From Pseudobutyrivibrio sp. UBA1225 (lineage in GTDB: Bacteria; Bacillota; Clostridia; Lachnospirales; Lachnospiraceae), in NCBI GenBank assembly GCA_002309345.1, contig DBWZ01000045.1:1-20571 (forward strand): a stretch of DNA of 20,571 bases. Direction: 5' to 3'. Of the stretch, positions 14,531 to 20,571 are shown one piece after another. Each line of letters begins with the position of its first letter. Position 1 is the stretch's first letter. The translations under genes were made by a program, and so were the position numbers. The notes beneath the pieces are model-generated. The model ran no database searches and was not told where the DNA came from. It saw only the letters and a list, made by a program, of their open reading frames with translations.

Positions 14531-16006
14531 TTACATATGTCCGTCTCTGAACATTGAGAATTTGTCCATAGGATAATTTTCGATATTTGCAAGGATCTTG
14601 CGTCCATCGGCCTTGCCAATGAGACCTGTTCTAGCCTTAATAATTTCTCTTTCAGCCTTGTGCTTAGAAGGTCCACCTACGCAACCGCCTTCGCAAATCA
14701 TACCTTCGATGAAATCAGCGTCAAGCTTGCCATTCTTGAGAAGCATAAGAGCCTTTTTACACTCTGAGCCACCGTGACATGCCATAAGCTTGATATCGTC
14801 TGTATTCTCGCCACGCTCCTGCATGCACTCGATAACAGCCTTTGCAACACCGCCTGATGAAGCAAAGTTCTTGCCAAATGTAGACGATTCCTGATATTCG
14901 CTTTCAACTGGCTCAAACTCTACACCCTTAGAACGCATCATAGCTCTAAGCTCACCGTATGTGATTACATAATCTGCATTGCCTGGTACTGTCTCGTCAG
15001 CTGCCTCAGACTTTTTAGCGATACATGGGCCAACGAAAACCGTAACAGTGTCCTCGCCCATTGTTGCCTTAACATAACGTGAGATAGCGCACATTGGAGA
15101 TACAGTTGAAGACATGTTGTTCTCGAACTGCTCTGGGAAGTGCTTTCTAAGCATATTGATAAATGCAGGACAGCAAGATGTTGTCATCTGGTGACCTTCC
15201 TTCTTAGCCTCGCTCCACTCTGCAGACTCGTAGGCTGCTGTCATATCGCCGCCGAGACCAACCTCTATCATATCTGTGAAGCCAAGCTTCTTGCAGGCTT
15301 CCTTAACTGCTGCCATTGAAATATCCTCGCCGAACTGTCCCTCTGTAGCAGGTGCACACATAGCGATAACCTTCTTGCCTTCAAGGATAGCCTTGATGAT
15401 ATGTACAAGAGATGTCTTTGAACCAATAGCACCGAATGGACAGCTGTGGATACAGTGACCACAAGAGATACACTTCTCATCGTCGATTACGCAGTGACCG
15501 TACTCATCGTATGAAATTGCTCCAACGGGACAAGCCTTCTTACAAGGTCTCTCAAGGTGAACGATTGCCTGATAAGGACATTCTCTAGCACACATACCAC
15601 ATTCCTTACACTTTGTAGGGTCGATATGCATTCTTCTCTCACCTGGTGCGATTGCTCCAAACTTACAAGAGTTGAGACATGCCTTTCCAAGACAGAAACG
15701 GCAGTTATCTGTAACTGAATAAGATGCGATTGAACAGTCATCGCAAGCTGGTTGGATAACCTGAACCACATTCTTAGAATCTGGGTTTGTTGGAAGGTTC
15801 TCTGCGCAAGAAAGAATGACACGCTGTCTAACAATTTCTCTTTCCTTATATACGCAGCAACGATATGTTGGTCTTGGACCAGGGATGATTTCATAAACCA
15901 CCTGCTCCTTGTGTTCTGCATCAAGCTCACCATTCCAAGCAAGCTTGCAAACTTCTTCCATAATGCTGTGCTTCAAACGTACAATACTTTGATCTGAAGT
16001 AACCAT
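14531..16006 (-). CDS. Group B monomeric [FeFe] hydrogenase
   Basis: This 491-aa enzyme has the H-cluster domain of [FeFe] hydrogenases. L1 is TSCCPAFINMLRKHFPE (near residue 275), L2 FVGPCIAKKSE (near 325) and L3 MICEGGCVGGPS (near 447). TSCCPAF instead of TSCCPGW, and GPCIAKK, mark group B rather than group A. The N-terminal half holds several Fe-S modules: CCVYKE, CDDC, CRFCLGKACLNSC, then CKECGMCARECP and CISCGHCIHSCP. There is no NADH or membrane module, so ferredoxin is the likely partner. AAGGAG precedes the ATG. It follows hydF by 32 bp and ends the hydEGF-hydrogenase run. The physiological direction of group B enzymes is little known. Confidence 0.92.
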   Translation of the reverse strand: MVTSDQSIVRLKHSIMEEVCKLAWNGELDAEHKEQVVYEIIPGPRPTYRCCVYKEREIVRQRVILSCAENLPTNPDSKNVVQVIQPACDDCSIASYSVTDNCRFCLGKACLNSCKFGAIAPGERRMHIDPTKCKECGMCARECPYQAIVHLERPCKKACPVGAISYDEYGHCVIDDEKCISCGHCIHSCPFGAIGSKTSLVHIIKAILEGKKVIAMCAPATEGQFGEDISMAAVKEACKKLGFTDMIEVGLGGDMTAAYESAEWSEAKKEGHQMTTSCCPAFINMLRKHFPEQFENNMSSTVSPMCAISRYVKATMGEDTVTVFVGPCIAKKSEAADETVPGNADYVITYGELRAMMRSKGVEFEPVESEYQESSTFGKNFASSGGVAKAVIECMQERGENTDDIKLMACHGGSECKKALMLLKNGKLDADFIEGMICEGGCVGGPSKHKAEREIIKARTGLIGKADGRKILANIENYPMDKFSMFRDGHM

Positions 16007-16038
16007 ATTTATCTCCTTTTACATTTATATTTGCCAGT

Positions 16039-17223
16039 TTAATTTAAAACTTCTAGACTTCTGTCTAAAATCCCATTGAATTCTGCAATTGCCATACCGT
16101 AATTGACAATTGGAACTTGCTGCATGCGGCATCGCTTAGTACGATTTTGCATCTCCTTGGCGTTAACCATACATCCACCGCAGTGAACCACGAGTTTGTA
16201 TTTTGATAAATCTTCAGGGAAATCATTGCCAGACGTGAAGTCAAACCTAACTTCTTTGCCAGTATATTCTTTTATCCAGTTAGGAATTTTAATCGTGCCG
16301 ATATCGTTGCACTGCCTGTGATGAGTGCAAGCCTCAGCAATCAAAATTATATCACCATCATTTAGATTTTTGAGAGCAGCCACTCCTTGAAGCTGGGTCT
16401 CTAGGCTTCCGCGATAGCGAGCCATAAGAATACTAAACGAGGTTAATCGAATGTTGTCAGGCACTATTTCAGCAACCTGCTGAAAAGCCTGTGAATCGGT
16501 GATGACAAGTGATATTTTGCCATTTTCACGCAATGCTTCCGCCAGCTCTGATGGTTGTAGACAGATGGCCTTGCAGCCCTTGTCCAGCAAATCTCTAAGA
16601 ACCATTTGCTGCGGCAGAATTATCCTATCCTTTGGCGCCGATTCATCGATAGGGATTACAAGGATAACAGTGTCCTTTTCCTGAACTAAATCAGCCACAA
16701 GGGCAGGCTCTTTTATTTCAGGTAGAAGCTTTATTAAAGCATCCTTCACCTGAGACATATCGTCCTTTGTTGCATCAAGATAAATAATGCTTTCTTCAGG
16801 TATCTCTGAAAAGGCATGTGGCGCAACTTCGTCCGCGTGATTTTCAATTATAACATAAGGCAGCCTTCGTTTCTTTACATTTTTCAAAAAATCTTTTTCT
16901 TCTTCTGAAAGAACGGTGTTTCTAGCATCTAGAACCAGCACTACAATATCGATTTCATCTAAAATGCGATATGTGCGCCCCTTTCTAAGCTCTCCAAGCT
17001 CGCCCTCGTCGTCAAATCCAGCTGTGTCGATGATGACAACTGGACCAAGAGGCAAAATTTCCATGGCCTTTTTCACTGGGTCAGTAGTGGTGCCCTTGTG
17101 GGCTGATACCAGCGAAACAGGCTGATTGGTAAGCTTGTTGACGATACTTGATTTACCTGCGTTTCTGATGCCGAAGAAACCTATGTGGATTCGCTGCCCA
17201 CTTGAAGTGGAATTTAAATTCAT
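16039..17223 (-). CDS. hydF: HydF, H-cluster maturation GTPase and scaffold
   Basis: HydF (394 aa) is the scaffold on which the diiron subcluster made with HydE and HydG is held before transfer to the apo-[FeFe] hydrogenase. The N-terminal GTPase domain shows the P-loop GIRNAGKSS (near residue 19), the switch region GTTTDPV and the Walker B-type VVIIDTAGFDDEGE. The C-terminal cluster domain has ACTHHRQC (near 300) and VVHCGGCM (near 347), the expected HxxHCGGC-type ligands. I chose the ATG at 17223, six bases after AGGA; another in-frame ATG lies four codons upstream without a good site. A GC-rich hairpin precedes it. Confidence 0.95.
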   Translation of the reverse strand: MNLNSTSSGQRIHIGFFGIRNAGKSSIVNKLTNQPVSLVSAHKGTTTDPVKKAMEILPLGPVVIIDTAGFDDEGELGELRKGRTYRILDEIDIVVLVLDARNTVLSEEEKDFLKNVKKRRLPYVIIENHADEVAPHAFSEIPEESIIYLDATKDDMSQVKDALIKLLPEIKEPALVADLVQEKDTVILVIPIDESAPKDRIILPQQMVLRDLLDKGCKAICLQPSELAEALRENGKISLVITDSQAFQQVAEIVPDNIRLTSFSILMARYRGSLETQLQGVAALKNLNDGDIILIAEACTHHRQCNDIGTIKIPNWIKEYTGKEVRFDFTSGNDFPEDLSKYKLVVHCGGCMVNAKEMQNRTKRCRMQQVPIVNYGMAIAEFNGILDRSLEVLN

Positions 17224-17241
17224 ATCTTTCCTCATCAGTGC

Positions 17242-17261
17242 GCTTTCCCGAAACGGGAAGC
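17242..17261 (-). other. GC-rich hairpin between hydG and hydF
   Basis: GCTTTCCCG and CGGGAAGC pair around an AAA loop, with one bulged base. On the minus strand no T-run follows, so transcription should continue into hydF. It sits in the 50-bp gap before the hydF start and may protect or separate the hydG and hydF parts of the message. Confidence 0.6.
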
Positions 17262-17273
17262 TTTACTATTATA

Positions 17274-18716
17274 TTAAAAACGGAAGTCTCGACGGTTAGA
17301 ATTTTTGATAGCCTCGATATTTTCTTCGGCTGTCTTTCTAACTGTTTCCTTTGGAATCTTCTTAAGCTCTTCTTCTATCATCTTAAAGCCAGCTTCCTTC
17401 GTTTCCTCAGAAGCATAGTCAACCAAATACTCGGTGAGTGTCATAAGTGCATTTGGGTGACAGCAGTTGATAATCTGTCCGCTCTTGCAAAGTGACATAA
17501 AGCGGTCTCCAGTACGACCTGCACGATAACAAGCTGTACAGAAGGATGGAATGTGACCTGTATCCATCAGCCAATGAACTACCTCATCCAAGGTACGCTG
17601 ATCTGAAACGTCAAACTGCTCGGTATCATGTGGTCTTTCTTCTTCGGTGTATCCGCCGACCGATGTACGGCTCGCGCCAGATACCTGGGAAATTCCCACC
17701 TTAAGCATTTCTCTACGAACATCTTCCGATTCGCGAGTAGAGATAATCATTCCTGTATATGGAACAGCGATTCTGATGCAAGCAGCAATCTTGGTGAACA
17801 TATCATCAGGGATTGAGTTGTCAAATACATCTGGATTGATATCATCTGCATGCTTAACACGTGGAACTGAAATTGTGTGTGGTCCAACGCCATGAACCGC
17901 CTCGAGATGCTCGGCATGCATAAGCAAACCGATGAACTCATACTTGTAGCTTTCAAGTCCAAAGAGTACTCCAAGTCCCACATCGTCTATGCCACCCTCC
18001 ATGGCCCTATCCATGGCCTCGGTGTGATATGCATAGTCATGCTTTGGTCCAGTAGGATGAAGCTCCTCGTAGCTCTTTTTATTGTATGTCTCTTGGAAGA
18101 GGATGTATGTGCCTATTCCTGCATCCTTTAGCTTGCGATAATTTTCAACTGTTGTAGCGGCGATGTTGACGTTAACACGTCTGATATCTCCGTTTTTATG
18201 GTGAATGCTGTAGATTGTATTGATGCAATCAAGGATGTACTCAATAGGGTTATTGACTGGATCCTCACCTGCTTCGATGGCAAGTCGCTTGTGTCCCATA
18301 TCCTGAAGTGCAATAACCTCAGCCTTGACCTCTTCCTGCGTAAGCTTCTTTCTGGCGATGTGCTTGTTCTTCATGTGATAAGGACAGTAAACACAGCCGT
18401 TTACACAGTAGTTTGATAAATAAAGGGGTGCAAAAAGCACGATTCGATTTCCGTAAAAGGCTTCTTTGATTTCCTCAGCCACCTTAAACATCTTTTCTAT
18501 ATATGTCTTATCATCGCATGCCAAAAGAACTGCCGCCTCGCGATGCGTAAGCCCCTTACAGACGCAACCATCACCGGATTTGACTGGTCTAGCCTTTTCA
18601 AGCAGTTCGTCGATGAGTTTAAAATTGTTTTTATTTGCTTCAGCGTATTCGATTGTATCAAGGATTTCTTGATTATCGATAAACTCCTCAGCCTTCAAAG
18701 AATTGACATTGTACAT
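17274..18716 (-). CDS. hydG: HydG, radical SAM tyrosine lyase of H-cluster assembly
   Basis: HydG (480 aa) splits tyrosine to make the CO and CN ligands of the diiron subcluster. The radical SAM cluster motif CVNGCVYC (CX3CX2C) is near residue 104. The C-terminal auxiliary cluster motif CTACYR...NCC fits CX2CX22C exactly (near 390-416), the site of the unusual cysteine-bound iron. Length and internal marks (AIEAGEDPVNNP, GLLMHAEHLE, GVGPHTISVPR) match the family. The ATG has AAAGG seven bases upstream. A 162-bp leader separates it from hydE and could fold into a pseudoknot. Confidence 0.97.
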   Translation of the reverse strand: MYNVNSLKAEEFIDNQEILDTIEYAEANKNNFKLIDELLEKARPVKSGDGCVCKGLTHREAAVLLACDDKTYIEKMFKVAEEIKEAFYGNRIVLFAPLYLSNYCVNGCVYCPYHMKNKHIARKKLTQEEVKAEVIALQDMGHKRLAIEAGEDPVNNPIEYILDCINTIYSIHHKNGDIRRVNVNIAATTVENYRKLKDAGIGTYILFQETYNKKSYEELHPTGPKHDYAYHTEAMDRAMEGGIDDVGLGVLFGLESYKYEFIGLLMHAEHLEAVHGVGPHTISVPRVKHADDINPDVFDNSIPDDMFTKIAACIRIAVPYTGMIISTRESEDVRREMLKVGISQVSGASRTSVGGYTEEERPHDTEQFDVSDQRTLDEVVHWLMDTGHIPSFCTACYRAGRTGDRFMSLCKSGQIINCCHPNALMTLTEYLVDYASEETKEAGFKMIEEELKKIPKETVRKTAEENIEAIKNSNRRDFRF

Positions 18717-18878
18717 ATTATTGCCTTTCTTACGTCTATTACGCTCTCAGGCTTTATGTATTGTCTCCGGTCACTAACACGTAGCTTTCCGACATCACAT
18801 AAAGCTTGATAGCTACAGACTATTTTTAATCTATGAGTATGACTTGCCATAAACATAATGAAAAATATGATTATATTA
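18717..18878 (-). promoter_or_regulatory. hydG leader able to form an H-type pseudoknot
   Basis: On the minus strand the order is GTAGCT (18816-18811), GCTTTATGT (18805-18797), AGCTAC (18786-18781) and ACATAAAGC (18759-18751). The first pairs with the third (6 bp) and the second with the fourth (9 bp), which is the interlocked order of an H-type pseudoknot. The last arm ends about 22 bases before the AAAGG ribosome-binding site of hydG. No known riboswitch consensus was recognised, and both stems could also be chance. Confidence 0.4.
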
Positions 18879-19940
18879 TTAATTTGTATTAAACCCGCTA
18901 CGGTTACCTGGGTCTTCAACTATCTCGTAGCCAATAGCTGTGACGCGATTACGTAAACAGGTGACACATTCGGCGGCTTCTTCGCCTGTGCAGATTTTGT
19001 TGTCGTACAGGGTGTACTTGCTACGCACGCTTGTTGGAGACAGATTTGGCATGAGTACATTGGCTCCTGCCAAGATACCTTTTTCACGCCCATGTTCGTC
19101 GACGGTGCCAAGGGCTGTTGTCGCCGGCAAAAGTATTTGTGGATATATCATTCTGATAAGTGACAAGCAAAATAAGGTTGTATCAGCGCCTCCACTTGTC
19201 TCTTTCGCAAATGGTGTTTCTTTATGACTGATGTACGGTCCTATACCGCACATGTCTGGCTTGAAATCTTGGATAAACTTAAGATCCATCGCCAAATCGT
19301 AGGTTGTCTGACCAGGTGATTCGACCATGAAGCCTGCTCCAACCTGATAACCGATTTCTCTTAATGTCTGTAGACAGTCCATGCGATTCTGCCACGACAT
19401 CTCTTGGGGATGAAGCTTTGCATAAAGCTCTGGATTTGCAGTCTCATGCCTAAGTAAATATCGCCTAGCACCTGCATTAAAATATGCCTCGTAGCTTGCA
19501 CGACTTCTCTCACCAATAGATAAGGTGATGACCATATCTGGATTCGATGACTTAATTGCTCGTATGATTTCACAGATGTCTTCATCCGTATATGCGAAAT
19601 CTTCTCCGCCTTGCAAAACAACTGTCCTAAATCCAAGATCGTAACCAACATTAGCGCACTCCAAAATTTGCGCTTTAGAAAGTCTATAGCGCTCGCAATC
19701 ACTATTATCACGTCTGATACCGCAGTAATAGCAATTGTTACGACAAAAGTTGGTAAACTCTATTAAGCCCCTGACAAAAATCTTGTTGCCGTAGTGCTGC
19801 CTTTGTTTAATCCTGGCGAACTCTGACGCAACGTTCATCAGATCAATATCCATATGCTTAAGTAGGTAGTCGTATTCGTCTATAGACAATGCATGATTGT
19901 TATTAAGTTTTTCAAGCAAATTCTTTGCATTTATATCCAT
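18879..19940 (-). CDS. hydE: HydE, radical SAM maturase of H-cluster assembly
   Basis: HydE (353 aa) works on the HydG product to build the diiron core with its azadithiolate bridge. The radical SAM motif is CRNNCYYCGIR (near residue 66). The C-terminal CTGEEAAECVTC fits the CX7CX2C pattern of the second, non-essential cluster seen in many HydE proteins. TIM-barrel marks such as VVLQGGED, ITLSIGERS and GPYISHKETPF are in order. The ATG at 19940 lacks a clear Shine-Dalgarno site (upstream bases AATAAGACT). It is the first gene of the maturation run, with a TGTTATAGT extended -10 about 45 bp upstream. Confidence 0.96.
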   Translation of the reverse strand: MDINAKNLLEKLNNNHALSIDEYDYLLKHMDIDLMNVASEFARIKQRQHYGNKIFVRGLIEFTNFCRNNCYYCGIRRDNSDCERYRLSKAQILECANVGYDLGFRTVVLQGGEDFAYTDEDICEIIRAIKSSNPDMVITLSIGERSRASYEAYFNAGARRYLLRHETANPELYAKLHPQEMSWQNRMDCLQTLREIGYQVGAGFMVESPGQTTYDLAMDLKFIQDFKPDMCGIGPYISHKETPFAKETSGGADTTLFCLSLIRMIYPQILLPATTALGTVDEHGREKGILAGANVLMPNLSPTSVRSKYTLYDNKICTGEEAAECVTCLRNRVTAIGYEIVEDPGNRSGFNTN

Positions 19941-19983
19941 AGTCTTATTGAGAAAATATTTCGTTTATTTTTTCACAAAGGAT

Positions 19984-19992
19984 ACTATAACA
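19984..19992 (-). promoter_or_regulatory. Candidate extended -10 promoter of hydE
   Basis: The minus strand reads TGTTATAGT, matching TGnTATAGT, with transcription expected near 19977 and a leader of about 37 nt. No TTGACA-like element lies at the usual distance. The same word type precedes echA. Confidence 0.5.
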
Positions 19993-20043
19993 CAAATTTC
20001 TTTATTATATGTTAATTAAATTACCTTTCCCTGTTTTCTTTTA

Positions 20044-20078
20044 GATACAATACTGTATCACAAAAAAGCGCCTTTTCT
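20044..20078. promoter_or_regulatory. Two palindromes upstream of the hydE promoter
   Basis: GATACAATACTGTATC (20044-20059) has perfect 6-base arms with a 4-base centre. Next to it, on the minus strand, CACAGAAAAG pairs with CTTTTTTGTG around a GCG loop (10 bp, one G-T). They lie about 55-90 bp upstream of the candidate -10. Operator sites or part of a longer leader are possible. Confidence 0.45.
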
Positions 20079-20084
20079 GTGACG

Positions 20085-20118
20085 AAAAAAACAACAAAAA
20101 AAGAGAGACTAGTCTCTC
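20085..20118 (-). terminator. Minus-strand intrinsic terminator upstream of hydE
   Basis: GAGAGACTAGTCTCTC (20103-20118) is a perfect palindrome, folding as a 6-bp stem with a CTAG loop. On the minus strand it is followed by TTTTTTTGTTGTTTTTTT. It must end a minus-strand transcript coming from the right, within or beyond 20119-20571. A second GGAGAGA at 20133-20127 could compete for the TCTCTC arm, as in an attenuator. Confidence 0.8.
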
Positions 20119-20412
20119 AGCCCTAATCTCTCCACTGCCTTTATAGGTAAATCAGCTTTTAAAAGTGTCCTTCAGCTTCATATGATGTCGAAACCGACAA
20201 TTCTGAAACCGGGTCCTAAGCATCTTTACCCTAAGTATCAGCACCCTCATTATTGTCCCTCATTCTCTCTAACATTATTATTTATACCCTTATTATTCCT
20301 AGTATCACTTGATACCAAAGAAATTTTACTATAACCAAAATCCTATACAATACTCTCGGCAAGAACTGCACTTTTTTGGCAAAATCGTATTGACCGCAGC
20401 TCCATATTATAA
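20119..20412 (-). ncRNA. Candidate structured RNA ending at the terminator
   Basis: This stretch has no open reading frame of note, yet lies directly before a strong minus-strand terminator. On that strand TTCAG...CTGAA encloses GTCG-GTTT-CGAC, GTATC-AAGT-GATAC forms a small hairpin (20302-20315), and CAATAC pairs with GTATTG further up. It could be the body of a small RNA beginning near the right-end repeat, or a leader controlling hydE. I compared it by eye with the common riboswitch, tmRNA, 6S and RNase P signatures and recognised none. Confidence 0.35.
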
Positions 20413-20503
20413 TCCCCACGCCCGCCCACCAGGGTTCGTACCCCTAGGGGGAATTACATCGCAATAAAATTATGTTTTTCCAAGTTCGATGTGTCGCTTC
20501 TTC
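20413..20503 (-). repeat. Right copy of the inverted-repeat element flanking the locus
   Basis: Read on the minus strand it starts GAAGAAGCGACAC (20503-20491), then ACTTGG, CATAAT, GCGATGTAA, CCCCTAGGGG, CCTGG and GGGCGGG, in the same order as positions 1-90. Internal pairing differs from the left copy: here ACATCG pairs with CGATGT. About 68 bp of unassigned sequence follows to the window edge, including a hairpin ATGTCC/GGACAT near 20550-20566. Confidence 0.6.
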
Positions 20504-20571
20504 TATATTCGGGTGTGCGTTCAACTATTTACAATTCTATCGGGAATATATGTCCCTGAACGGACATGAAA

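Noticed and set aside
18695..18919. Minus-strand 74-codon frame spanning the hydE-hydG gap
   Set aside because: It starts inside hydE and runs into hydG in another frame, without a ribosome-binding site or recognisable features.
20013..20035. Rex-type operator near the hydE promoter
   Set aside because: Only one half (TTAACAT) fits TTGTTAA-N4-TTAACAA; the other half matches about 3 of 7 positions.
20425..20455. GGGTTCGTACCC as a tRNA T-arm
   Set aside because: The loop TTCGTAC lacks the conserved A of tRNA, and no acceptor, D or anticodon arm fits around it.

Overview
The window reads as a hydrogenase locus from a low-GC, Gram-positive anaerobe. Shine-Dalgarno sites are strong (AGGAGG type), intergenic DNA is AT-rich, and the protein set (Ech-type [NiFe] hydrogenase, monomeric group B [FeFe] hydrogenase, a DUF4867-like protein, an IS256-family remnant) fits a clostridial Lachnospiraceae species, probably a rumen butyrivibrio-like bacterium. 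The genus is inferred from gene content and protein style, not from a search.

Almost every gene lies on the minus strand, so the locus is best read from right to left. (1) 19940-14531: hydE, hydG, hydF and a group B [FeFe] hydrogenase, that is, the complete H-cluster maturation set followed by its client enzyme. (2) 14305-8852: echA-B-C-D-E-F, the complete six-subunit membrane-bound Ech [NiFe] hydrogenase. The ferredoxin subunit EchF has an unusual Ala/Pro-rich tail interrupted by an apparent one-base frameshift. An unknown gene (8804-8280) follows in the same direction. (3) 8197-7553 (plus strand): a lone DUF4867-like gene with a strong terminator, behind an upstream region full of repeats. 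(4) 7130-6819: a truncated IS256-family transposase between directly repeated element ends. (5) 6713-115: the [NiFe] maturation block, with hypF; hypA on the plus strand, tail-to-tail with hypF; then an unidentified membrane protein, hypC, hypD and hypE on the minus strand. hypB is not in the window, and there is no C-terminal endopeptidase, which EchE should not need because it ends right after its last metal-binding motif.

How the genes fit together: HydE/G/F build the diiron subcluster for the [FeFe] enzyme. HypF/E make cyanide ligands, HypC/D assemble Fe(CN)2CO, and HypA helps deliver nickel to EchE. Both hydrogenases are expected to use ferredoxin. Ech couples ferredoxin oxidation and H2 formation to ion pumping, while the group B enzyme has no membrane partner here and is presumably soluble.

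The non-coding DNA is unusually structured. The two ends of the window carry about 90-nt related sequences in inverted orientation (1-90 and 20413-20503). A minus-strand terminator upstream of hydE ends an unassigned structured stretch. A long inverted repeat with a recurring GCTGACAC motif separates the [FeFe] gene from echA. The hydG leader can form an H-type pseudoknot. The hypC-hypD gap holds 37-bp tandem repeats resembling the 3' end of hypC, and hypF carries a palindrome-rich in-frame insertion.
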